A stretch of 46,397 bases of DNA from an uncultured Pelagibacteraceae bacterium (GTDB lineage: Bacteria > Pseudomonadota > Alphaproteobacteria > Pelagibacterales > Pelagibacteraceae), in contig CACKFV010000008.1 of the NCBI GenBank assembly GCA_902599605.1, positions 1 to 46,397 on the forward strand. Reading direction: 5' to 3'. The notes under the pieces are model-generated. The model did no database searches, was not told the origin of the DNA, and saw only the letters and a program-made list of their open reading frames with translations. Shown piece after piece: positions 9,209-17,151 of this stretch (positions within the stretch are counted from its first letter, which is position 1; every line of letters starts with the position of its first letter). Both the position numbers and the translations under genes were made by a program.

Positions 9209-11423
9209 TTAAAGGTTTGCCAGTAGACAAGGTATGCCTAATTCTGTCTTGGGTTTTTTTATTTTCAATTAATTTCATAAAAGACTCAAGTTCTAGTTTA
9301 TAAATATTGTCTTCTGTCAATATTTTTTCAGAATTAGTATCACCACCGCTTAAAACATTTGCAAGTTCTTTTCCTACTGTCATACCATGATCAAAAATAA
9401 TTTTATCATTATAAAGTTTTTCCAAAGTTTTAAACATTTTTTCTCTTACTGATTTACCCGATAATTTAAAAGTACATTCAGTATCTGGTTTAAAATTTTT
9501 ATTTTCCTCTATTACTTTTTTTGCTTCTGAAAATAAACTGTTTCTATTCATTATTTTTTTATCAGCTGGTAAAAGATATTTCAGAGGCTCAGCTTCGACT
9601 GGAGAAGATGCGGTTTTCCCATAACCTATTATTTCAAATACTTTAAGTGGTGCAAAATCTAAATCTTTCTTAGACTGTTCGCTTTGAGCCCATCTCCACA
9701 GCATCTCTTTACATCCACCTCCAGCTGGTACAAGTCCAACCATTGTCTCTACTAAACCTACTACTATATTTGTGTGAGATGTTACAAAATTACTTTGAAC
9801 CATTACCTCAAATCCACCACCTAACGTAAGCCCAGAAGGTGCTGAGACAACAGGAAATTTTGAATATTTAAGATGTTTGCAAGTATCTTGAAAATATTTA
9901 ATAAATTTTTCTATAGATTTAAAATCCCCCTTTTCAGCAAAGTTCATTGTATATGACAAATTAACACCAGCAGAAAATTGCATACTTTCGTTTATAATGA
10001 TTAAAGGTTTATCTGTTGCTTTTTTTAAACTATCCATAGAGTCGTAATCAAGTGCGCATGCTTTAGTGGTAAATTCTACAATGTTAAAATCCTTAAACCT
10101 ATAAATCTCCGCTGACTTGTTTTTATCTAAACTTAAAGCTTTTGGCTTTACCTTGCCAAGTGTTTCTATTTCGGTGTAAATTTGTCTTCCACCATAAAAA
10201 TTTTCATCTTTTTTGACTGAAAGTTCCTCTAAAAATTTGTTTCCCTTAAATTCATCAACACGATTAAAAAAATTTTTTACACCGATTGATTTAAGCATTT
10301 CAAAGGGTCCTATAGCCCAGTTAAATCCCAATCTCATAGCTTCGTCGATGTCATTGAATTTATCAGTTATACCTGGAACTAAAGATGATGCATATTTAAT
10401 GATTTGAGAAATTACTGACCAAGCATATTCTCCATATTTGTCTTTCCTGTTGATGATAGTGTTAAGGTCCACGGTATCAATTTTGAGATCAATTTTTTTT
10501 GATTCAGAATATTCTCCAGTTTGAAGGTTAATTGCCTCCAAAATTTTTTGGTTTTCTAATTTTTTCATTCTATAGAAACCACCCTTACCTTTTCTTCCAG
10601 TATACCCAGATTCGATTAATTTTTTTATAAGTGGTATCTCTTTAGCAACCTCCTGAAATTTATCTTTTTCTGGAAGTTCTTTTACAAAACTTTTTAAAAC
10701 ATCTGCCATCAAATCAATACCAATTAGATCGTATAAACCAAACACTCCAGTTTTAGGTATTCCCATAGGTCTCCCGAAGACTGCATCAGCCTCTTCAATA
10801 GTTAAATTCATTCTAAATGCTTCAGTCATAGCAACTTGCATTGCATAAACTCCTACTCTATTACCGAGGAAACCTGGCGTATCGTTACAAACAATGGCTC
10901 CTTTACCAAGTTCACTTTCGCAAAAGGCTTTCAAAGAATTAATTTTTTTTAAATCATTATTTTCATTTTTTACTATTTCTAATAAACCCATGTATCTGAC
11001 AGGATTGAAGAAGTGCGTTATGCAAAAATCTTTTTTTTGCTCATCAGTCATATTTTCGGATAGTATTTTAATTGGAATTGAGGAAGTATTAGATGAGACA
11101 ATAGCTCCATCTTTTCTATTATCAAAGATTTTTTTATAAATTTGATGCTTAATGTCTATTCTTTCAACTACAGCTTCGACTATCCAGTCTGCTTCTTTTA
11201 CAACATTAAAATCATCGTTGATATTACCAACTTTGATATTATTAATTTTTGATTTATCAATTAATAATGGCGGTCTTGATTTATGTATTCGCTCTCTTGC
11301 CTTGGTACTTATGTCAGTCGTAAGATCCAATAAAGTAACTGGTACATTCGCATTACATAAATGAGCAGCGATTCCACTACCCATAGTGCCGGAGCCTATT
11401 ACAACAACCTTTTTGATTTCCAT
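9201..11423 (-). CDS. 3-hydroxyacyl-CoA dehydrogenase / enoyl-CoA hydratase fusion (FadN type)
   Basis: A 740-residue two-function beta-oxidation enzyme. The dehydrogenase part comes first: NAD-binding GSGTMGSG at 10-17, S111/N112, catalytic H137 (THFFNP) and E149 (GLLEIV), then the helical C-terminal domain to about residue 415. The enoyl-CoA hydratase (crotonase) part occupies roughly 450-650, with the oxyanion segment LTLGGGFE and the MVGLVPAGGG block. This order (dehydrogenase first) is that of Bacillus FadN and many alphaproteobacterial proteins and is the reverse of E. coli FadB. It begins 3 bp after the end of the Pot-like permease gene and is probably the last gene of that operon, so it may act on an acyl-CoA from the imported solute or be general fatty-acid oxidation. 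Confidence 0.92.
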   Translation of the reverse strand: MEIKKVVVIGSGTMGSGIAAHLCNANVPVTLLDLTTDISTKARERIHKSRPPLLIDKSKINNIKVGNINDDFNVVKEADWIVEAVVERIDIKHQIYKKIFDNRKDGAIVSSNTSSIPIKILSENMTDEQKKDFCITHFFNPVRYMGLLEIVKNENNDLKKINSLKAFCESELGKGAIVCNDTPGFLGNRVGVYAMQVAMTEAFRMNLTIEEADAVFGRPMGIPKTGVFGLYDLIGIDLMADVLKSFVKELPEKDKFQEVAKEIPLIKKLIESGYTGRKGKGGFYRMKKLENQKILEAINLQTGEYSESKKIDLKIDTVDLNTIINRKDKYGEYAWSVISQIIKYASSLVPGITDKFNDIDEAMRLGFNWAIGPFEMLKSIGVKNFFNRVDEFKGNKFLEELSVKKDENFYGGRQIYTEIETLGKVKPKALSLDKNKSAEIYRFKDFNIVEFTTKACALDYDSMDSLKKATDKPLIIINESMQFSAGVNLSYTMNFAEKGDFKSIEKFIKYFQDTCKHLKYSKFPVVSAPSGLTLGGGFEVMVQSNFVTSHTNIVVGLVETMVGLVPAGGGCKEMLWRWAQSEQSKKDLDFAPLKVFEIIGYGKTASSPVEAEPLKYLLPADKKIMNRNSLFSEAKKVIEENKNFKPDTECTFKLSGKSVREKMFKTLEKLYNDKIIFDHGMTVGKELANVLSGGDTNSEKILTEDNIYKLELESFMKLIENKKTQDRIRHTLSTGKPLIN

Positions 11424-11426
11424 TTT

Positions 11427-12281
11427 TTATCTATTTATTCCTCTGAGCCTTTCAGATCTTCGTCTTAATAACTCAGCTGTAACAAGAATTAATGTAGATA
11501 AAATTATTAAACATGTCGCAACAGCTAATATTGTTGGACTTAACTGCTCTCTTAATCCGGTCCACATTTGAATTGGAATTGTTGTATTTTCTAGACCGGC
11601 TAAGAATAAAACCACAACAACTTCGTCGAAAGATGTAACGAAAGCAAACAAGCCTCCAGATATTACTCCTGGTAGAATTAATGGAAGAGTAATTTTCATG
11701 AATGTATTTACTGGATCACTACCTAAGCTTGATGCAGCTCGTGTAACACTGTGGTCAAAGCCTGATAAAGTTGCTGTAACAGTAATTACAACAAAAGGTG
11801 TTCCTAAAATAATGTGTGCTAATACAATTCCAGTATGTGTAGCAGCAAGTCCTGCTTTTGCCATAAAGAAAAATATTGCAACACCAGAAATAATTAACGG
11901 CACTATCATCGGTGATATTAAAGTAGCCATGATTAATCCCTTGTATGGCATATGTCTGCTACTTAATCCAAGCGCAGCTACAGTTCCAAGAAGAACCGAT
12001 CCCAATGTAGCAAATATTGCAATTATAAAACTATTTTTTGCTGCAAGACCCCATGGATTTTTCGTTCCGTAGATCATGTCTTTGTACCATCTTAAAGAAA
12101 ATGCATCAGGATCAAGGTTTTTCATTCCTTCAGAAAAACTTAAAAATTCTTCAGCATTAAAAGATAAAGGAAATATTACGAATAAAGGTGCTATCAAAAA
12201 GAAAAATACGCATGTGCAAATAGTAATATAGAAGTAGTGCCAAACTCTATAACGTGTCTCAGTATACTTTGGTAATGCCAT
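11427..12281 (-). CDS. potC: ABC transporter permease, PotC-like (spermidine/putrescine class)
   Basis: One of two inner-membrane permease subunits of a polyamine/opine/spermidine-type ABC importer. The 284-residue protein has about six hydrophobic segments and the cytoplasmic EAA-type loop A-A-x-S-L-G-(x)n-I-T-L-P at about residues 182-203, which docks to the ATPase. Only 2 bp separate it from the preceding permease gene and 3 bp from the following FadN-like gene, indicating one transcript. The transported solute is not determined by the permease sequence. Confidence 0.9.
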   Translation of the reverse strand: MALPKYTETRYRVWHYFYITICTCVFFFLIAPLFVIFPLSFNAEEFLSFSEGMKNLDPDAFSLRWYKDMIYGTKNPWGLAAKNSFIIAIFATLGSVLLGTVAALGLSSRHMPYKGLIMATLISPMIVPLIISGVAIFFFMAKAGLAATHTGIVLAHIILGTPFVVITVTATLSGFDHSVTRAASSLGSDPVNTFMKITLPLILPGVISGGLFAFVTSFDEVVVVLFLAGLENTTIPIQMWTGLREQLSPTILAVATCLIILSTLILVTAELLRRRSERLRGINR

Positions 12282-12283
12282 AA

Positions 12284-13537
12284 TTATCCTAGTTTTATAT
12301 TATCTACTCCAACAAGTTTATTGTAGACCCAATAAATTGCTAAAACTCCCGCAAGCAACATTAGTCCCATTGCTGAAGCAAAACTCCAATCAAGAGTGCT
12401 TTTCATGTGAAATGCGATTTGGTTACTTATTAAAGTCCCTGATGCGCCACCCACTAATGCAGGTGTAATGTAGTATCCAATCGCTAAAATAAATACCAAT
12501 AAACATCCTGCACCAATACCTGGTATCGTTAAAGGAAAGTATACTTTCCAAAAAGCAACGAATGGAGTTCCGCCTAAAGATTTTCCAGCTCTCATTAAAC
12601 TTGGGGATATTGTTTTCATTACACTGTACAAAGGTAAAACCATAAACGGCAACAATATTTGTGTCATTGCCACATAGGTACCAGTTTTATTAAACATCAT
12701 TTCTGGTCTATTATCTTCGGCGACCAATCCTATCATAACAAAAAAATCGTTAACAACTCCTTGTTGTTGCAAGAGAATCATCCAACTTGCGGTTCTTACT
12801 AATAGTGATGTCCAAAATGGAAGAAGTACGCAAATCATTAATAGGTTACTATATTTCATTGGCAAGGTAGCAAGTAAATGGGCTATTGGGTAAGCCATTA
12901 AAAAACATAAAAGAGTTACAAAGAAAGCTATCTCTAAAGTTCTAAGCCATAAAATTCTATGAACTCTTCGATCTTCTTCCACACTTACAATTTTACCCTC
13001 TTCGTTTTTATACATATCAATTCCTTTTAAATATTTTTGACTTGTATAAGCAGGAGCACGTCTTTGTATGGCTCGCCAATATTCTACATCTGCCCATCTT
13101 TTGTGGACAGCCATTATTTGTTCTTTGTAATTTCCTTCCTCAAAATTTTTTGCTTTTCTTCGTAATTTTTTCAAAATACTTTTAAATCCATTCTTTGTAT
13201 AATTTAATTGTGTAGAAAGTTTTCCATCTCTTTTTTCTTCAACAAGTTTTTGAAAATCCAAATAAAAAGACTCAAAAACTTCTTCTGGCGGCAGTTCTTT
13301 GCCATCCCATTTCTCCATTGACTTGAATGTTTTTGGCAACATCTCAGTAACCATTTTATCATCCACACTCCTCATGAGCATGTCGCCGATAGGGAAAATA
13401 TATGTGATAAGCAAAAATAGTAATAGAGGTGCTACTAAAAGAAATGCTTTAATTTTATTTTTTCTTTCAGCTTTTTTTAGACTTACCTCAAGAGGTATGC
13501 CGTCTGTTGTTAAAATTTTTCCAGTTTCACTGCTCAT
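12284..13537 (-). CDS. potB: ABC transporter permease, PotB-like with large periplasmic insert
   Basis: The partner permease of the PotC-like subunit. At 417 residues it is over 100 residues longer than E. coli PotB (about 275). After the first membrane segment (about 31-50) comes a charged, hydrophilic, probably periplasmic region of about 135 residues (55-190) with two predicted-looking helical, Lys/Glu-rich stretches, before the remaining five membrane segments start near residue 198. The docking loop (S-L-G-G-T-P ... F-P-L-T-I-P-G) is near 335-355. Long inserts at this position occur in other alphaproteobacterial PotB-like permeases. A hairpin terminator lies between this gene and the upstream binding-protein gene. 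Confidence 0.9.
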   Translation of the reverse strand: MSSETGKILTTDGIPLEVSLKKAERKNKIKAFLLVAPLLLFLLITYIFPIGDMLMRSVDDKMVTEMLPKTFKSMEKWDGKELPPEEVFESFYLDFQKLVEEKRDGKLSTQLNYTKNGFKSILKKLRRKAKNFEEGNYKEQIMAVHKRWADVEYWRAIQRRAPAYTSQKYLKGIDMYKNEEGKIVSVEEDRRVHRILWLRTLEIAFFVTLLCFLMAYPIAHLLATLPMKYSNLLMICVLLPFWTSLLVRTASWMILLQQQGVVNDFFVMIGLVAEDNRPEMMFNKTGTYVAMTQILLPFMVLPLYSVMKTISPSLMRAGKSLGGTPFVAFWKVYFPLTIPGIGAGCLLVFILAIGYYITPALVGGASGTLISNQIAFHMKSTLDWSFASAMGLMLLAGVLAIYWVYNKLVGVDNIKLG

Positions 13538-13545
13538 AAATAAAA

Positions 13546-13571
13546 AAGGGCGGCTATAAATAACCGCCCTT
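13546..13571 (-). terminator. hairpin between binding-protein and permease genes
   Basis: Arms AAGGGCGG (13546-13553) and CCGCCCTT (13564-13571) pair perfectly over 8 bp with a 10-base loop; read on the minus strand the stem is followed by six Ts. It lies just after the binding-protein gene and before potB. Partial termination or 3'-end protection here would give more binding protein than permease, the usual arrangement in ABC importers. Confidence 0.85.
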
Positions 13572-13607
13572 AATATAATATATAATTTTAGTCTTTAAAA
13601 CTTAAAA

Positions 13608-14723
13608 TTATAGACCAGCTTTCATTGCTTCCCATTTTTCACCAAGCTCTGTTCCGTTATCAGCCCAGAATATTGGATCTACTAAGAAGTAATTTTTAGT
13701 GTTTGCTGGCGCAGTTGGCATTTGTGGTACCATGTTAGTCTTACCATCTTTGTACCATGGCTCACCTGCAGCCATAACTTTAAGTGATGATTTTCTCCAA
13801 GGTGCATATGCAATGTATTTTGCACTTCCTGCTAAACCTTCTGTACTTGTCATCATCGCTAGAGCTTTTTTAGCATCCGCTTCGTTTGGTCCACCTTTAA
13901 CTAATACAAAATATTCGTAGTCAAGACCTTGACCATCCCAAACTTGTTTGATTGGAGCACCTTCACCGATTTCAGCGTTGAAGAATCTTCCGTTCCAACC
14001 AGTTGCCATAACAACTTCACCTGAAACTAATAGTTCTGGTGGTTGAGCACCTGCTGACCAAAATACACATCCGCCGTTAGGGTCTGTGCATAATGCTTTG
14101 ATTTTGTTCATTGCTCTGTTAACACCTTTTTCTGTCTCAAGAGCTTTGTAGATTTTCTTTCCACCTTTTCCTGGTTTGATACCATCTGCAGCTAAAGCAA
14201 TCTCTAAATTTGTTAAAGCGCTTTTGTAGATAGCTCTTTTTCCTGGAAACTTTTTAGTGTCAAAGAAGTCTTTTATAGTTTTTGGTGTTCCGCTTACATT
14301 CTTTGTGTTGTACGCGTAGTTCCAAGAATATAAAATGTTTCCTACAGCACATTTACTTGGCATTGGAGCAAAGAAGTCTTTACTTGCTTTTGTACCATCT
14401 GGAGCTGGTGGGAAGTCTTTGTCAAAATCAAATTCAACAAATAAACCTTCGTCACATCCAGTGATCGTGTCCATAGCAAATACGTCAATTATATCCCACG
14501 TAATTTTGCCAGCCTCTTTTTGTGCTTTAATTTCTGATAATCCACCTGAGTAGTCGACCCAATTGATCGGTACACCAAGTTTCTTAGCAGTAGGGTCACC
14601 ATATCCTAGCTTTTGTGACTCTGTATAAGCTCCACCCCATGATGCAACTGTAACTGCAAATGCTGATGAACTGATAGAAAGTGCAAAAGATAGAACTAGT
14701 AACAATTTACTTAGTTTTTTCAT
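13608..14723 (-). CDS. potD: periplasmic solute-binding protein, PotD-like
   Basis: The periplasmic receptor of the importer. From the chosen ATG at 14723 the protein has 371 residues, starting with a classic signal peptide (M-K-K-L-S-K ... A-F-A, cleaved at about residue 23). The mature part begins with V-A-S-W-G-G-A-Y, typical of the PotD/extracellular family 1 and 'ABC-type spermidine/putrescine' class, and contains the W-N-Y-A-Y-N and G-W-N-G-R segments. The longer frame from 14756 is rejected because a perfect GGAGG lies 4 bp before 14723 and the frame's first bases fall in the promoter -10 box. The ligand cannot be named from sequence; polyamines, opines or ectoine-like solutes are options. 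Confidence 0.92.
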   Translation of the reverse strand: MKKLSKLLLVLSFALSISSSAFAVTVASWGGAYTESQKLGYGDPTAKKLGVPINWVDYSGGLSEIKAQKEAGKITWDIIDVFAMDTITGCDEGLFVEFDFDKDFPPAPDGTKASKDFFAPMPSKCAVGNILYSWNYAYNTKNVSGTPKTIKDFFDTKKFPGKRAIYKSALTNLEIALAADGIKPGKGGKKIYKALETEKGVNRAMNKIKALCTDPNGGCVFWSAGAQPPELLVSGEVVMATGWNGRFFNAEIGEGAPIKQVWDGQGLDYEYFVLVKGGPNEADAKKALAMMTSTEGLAGSAKYIAYAPWRKSSLKVMAAGEPWYKDGKTNMVPQMPTAPANTKNYFLVDPIFWADNGTELGEKWEAMKAGL

Positions 14724-14755
14724 TATTCCTCCGTTTAAACGTTTTATAAAAATCA

Positions 14756-14784
14756 ATTACAGCAATATATAAAGAAGGAGTCAA
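14756..14784 (-). promoter_or_regulatory. sigma-70 promoter of the binding-protein gene
   Basis: On the minus strand, TTGACT (14784-14779) and TGTAAT (14761-14756) are separated by exactly 17 bp, five matches out of six to each consensus. Initiation about 7 bp downstream would give a leader of roughly 25 nt carrying the GGAGG ribosome site. This gives the binding protein a promoter separate from that of the upstream ATPase gene. Confidence 0.65.
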
Positions 14785-14845
14785 CCTGACATTTGGCTAA
14801 AATAGGGCTTTATTTTATTAAATAATTGAAAATTAAACCTGAGGT

Positions 14846-15934
14846 TTATTTTGGATCTAAAGCTCTAGCATCATGGCTATTCCAACTTACATTAATTTGG
14901 TTGCCCATTTTAATGTCCATATTGGCAGAACTATTAGGAACTTTTAATATAAATTCTTTATTTCCAAGTAAATCAAGTCTTACTCTAGTATGATCTCCGT
15001 GATAAATAACCTCTTCTATCTTTCCTTTAAAGTTATTATCCATTTTTTCTTTTGTGTTAATCAAAGCTCTCTCTGGTCTAAGAGATACAGTAGTTTTATC
15101 TCCATTTGACTTAACTGAAATTGGATTTGCAACTATTTCTGTTCCATCATTAAGCTTAACTTTGCATTCTTTACCGGACATGTTGGTTACTTGCCCTGCA
15201 AAAGTATTATTCTCACCGATAAATTCAGCTACAAAAGAGTTTACGGGTTCTTCGTATAATTTGTCTGGTGATGAAAGTTGTTGGACTTTTCCATCATTGA
15301 ATACTGCTATACGGTTAGACATTGTTAATGCCTCACTTTGATCGTGAGTAACATAAACAACTGTAACACCAATACTTTCATGAATATGTTTAATTTCATA
15401 CTGCATGCTCTCTCTTAAATTTTTATCTAAAGCTCCAAGTGGTTCGTCCATTAAAACTAGTTGAGGATCAAATACTAAAGATCTTGCAACTGCTACCCTT
15501 TGCTGTTGACCACCAGATAATTGTCCTGGCATTCTGTTTTCAAAACCAGATAACGACACCATTGAAAGAGCTTTATCCACTTTCTTATCAATCTCATCCT
15601 TTTGAAATTTTCTTACCTTTAATGGAAAGGCTAAATTTTCATATACTGTCATGTGAGGAAACAAAGCATAGTTTTGAAAGACCATTCCTATTCCTCTTTT
15701 GTGCGGGGGTATATTTGAAATTGGATTTTTATCTAAATAAATTTCTCCATTTGTAGGAGTTTCAAAACCAGCTAACATCATTAAACAAGTTGTCTTACCT
15801 GATCCAGATGGTCCTAACATAGTTATGAACTCGCCTTCAGCAATGTCTAGGTTTAAATCTTTAACAACAAGTACTTTTCCATCGTAACTTTTGTCAACTT
15901 TATCAAATTTAACAAAATCTAAGTTCTTTGACAT
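14846..15934 (-). CDS. potA: ABC transporter ATPase, PotA-like
   Basis: The ATP-hydrolysing subunit that powers the importer from the cytoplasmic face. The 362-residue chain has Walker A GPSGSGKTT at 41-49, the Q-loop (F-Q-N-Y-A-L-F-P-H-M) near 86-95, signature LSGGQQQRV at 139-147, Walker B L-M-D-E-P at about 161-165, the switch His in T-H-D-Q-S-E-A, and a C-terminal TOBE-type regulatory domain from about 240. Length and the TOBE domain fit the PotA/UgpC class. It follows the M24 hydrolase gene by 42 bp on the same strand, linking import with a cytoplasmic hydrolase. Confidence 0.95.
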   Translation of the reverse strand: MSKNLDFVKFDKVDKSYDGKVLVVKDLNLDIAEGEFITMLGPSGSGKTTCLMMLAGFETPTNGEIYLDKNPISNIPPHKRGIGMVFQNYALFPHMTVYENLAFPLKVRKFQKDEIDKKVDKALSMVSLSGFENRMPGQLSGGQQQRVAVARSLVFDPQLVLMDEPLGALDKNLRESMQYEIKHIHESIGVTVVYVTHDQSEALTMSNRIAVFNDGKVQQLSSPDKLYEEPVNSFVAEFIGENNTFAGQVTNMSGKECKVKLNDGTEIVANPISVKSNGDKTTVSLRPERALINTKEKMDNNFKGKIEEVIYHGDHTRVRLDLLGNKEFILKVPNSSANMDIKMGNQINVSWNSHDARALDPK

Positions 15935-15976
15935 AAGATAAGGTTTAAAACATTTGTTGAGATCTATTTCAAGAAC

Positions 15977-17143
15977 TTATTTTACGTGTAAATCTCTTGA
16001 AAAATTGCATAAAAGTTCATTTCCACTCTCAGTTATCCTTATAGACTCTGATGACTCAACTCCCCAATCACCAAATTGCATAACAGCAATCATGTGATAA
16101 CAAATGTTAGGTTTTAATTCAGTCATGTCTCCTTTGTAAATATTTAAAGTGTGTTCACCCCAATCTGGTGGATACCCAATACCAATAGAGTAACCTGTTC
16201 GAGATTCTTTTTTAATTCCATACTTATCCAAGACCCCCCAAAATTTTTCTGCAACATCATTAGCGGTATTACCTGGTTTACTAGCGTTAATACCCTCTTC
16301 TAAAGCTTCATTTGTTGCTTTCATAGCATCAATTTTTTTTTGATCTGGCTTCCCTAAGTTAATTGTTCTTGCCATTGGAGCATGATACCTTTTATACGTA
16401 CCTGATAACTCAATAATTGTTGCCTCCCCATTAACAAATTTTTTGTCACTTGCAGTTAAATGTGAAGCTGATGTTCCTTTTCCAGTAGGAAGTAAAGTTG
16501 CAATACTTGCATATTCACCACCATATTCTGGGGTACCTCTAAATAAAGTTCTTTGAATTTCTGCAACAGCATCGCATTGTCTTACATCTGGACTTATTGT
16601 TTCCATTGCAGTTTTCATCGCCATCTCAGAAATAGTTGCTGCCTTTTTCATATATTCGATTTCAGCAATGGATTTTTCTACTCTTACCCAATTAACTAAT
16701 CTCTCAGAGTCTAAAATTTTTGCGTTTGGTAATCCCTTTTTTAACTTTTTATAACAATAAGCTGTGAAATAATGGGCATCCATTTCTACCCCTATATTAA
16801 TTTTATCCCACTTTTTTTTCCTTATTAAATCAACTAACGCATCGTACGGATGGGTCGGCCAAGTATGAATATATTTTTCGTCATAAATAATAATATTTTC
16901 CTTTTTAAGATAGGTGGTTATAAAAGCCCCACCAGCATCCTGGGCTCTAACAAAACATAGAGGCTCATCAGAATTCACATGGACTATTACACATTGAGAA
17001 TAATAAAAAGACCAAGCATCATATCCTGTCAGATAGTTTATATTTGCAGTATCCTGTGAAATAAGAAGTTCAATTCCTTTTTTTTGCATTTCTGATTGAA
17101 CTTTTTTAAGACGATTTTTATATTCTTTGACTGTGAAATTCAT
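15977..17143 (-). CDS. doeA: M24 'pita-bread' hydrolase, ectoine hydrolase (DoeA/EutD)-like
   Basis: A 388-residue member of the creatinase/prolidase superfamily. The N-terminal creatinase-type domain spans about 1-150, the catalytic pita-bread domain 155-388. Blocks such as G-Y-S-I-G-I-G-Y-P-P-D-W-G (317-329) and Y-G-G-E-Y (207-211) resemble ectoine hydrolase DoeA/EutD as I remember it. The metal ligands of true Xaa-Pro aminopeptidases look altered: the first Asp is E245, the second falls at P256, and the His of GHGIG is Y318, as in non-metal relatives such as creatinase. It starts 8 bp after the EutA-like gene and precedes a Pot-type importer. Ectoine ring opening, or cleavage of another amidine or guanidino compound, are the likely roles; plain peptidase activity is less likely. 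Confidence 0.78.
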   Translation of the reverse strand: MNFTVKEYKNRLKKVQSEMQKKGIELLISQDTANINYLTGYDAWSFYYSQCVIVHVNSDEPLCFVRAQDAGGAFITTYLKKENIIIYDEKYIHTWPTHPYDALVDLIRKKKWDKINIGVEMDAHYFTAYCYKKLKKGLPNAKILDSERLVNWVRVEKSIAEIEYMKKAATISEMAMKTAMETISPDVRQCDAVAEIQRTLFRGTPEYGGEYASIATLLPTGKGTSASHLTASDKKFVNGEATIIELSGTYKRYHAPMARTINLGKPDQKKIDAMKATNEALEEGINASKPGNTANDVAEKFWGVLDKYGIKKESRTGYSIGIGYPPDWGEHTLNIYKGDMTELKPNICYHMIAVMQFGDWGVESSESIRITESGNELLCNFSRDLHVK

Positions 17144-17151
17144 ATATAAAA

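Noticed and set aside
11698-12072. 124-codon open frame opposite the PotC-like gene
   Set aside because: Antisense shadow of a conserved permease; composition follows the sense gene.
14724-14756. Longer N-terminus for the binding protein from ATG 14756
   Set aside because: It overlaps the -10 box and places eleven residues before a textbook signal peptide; GGAGG precedes the internal ATG at 14723.
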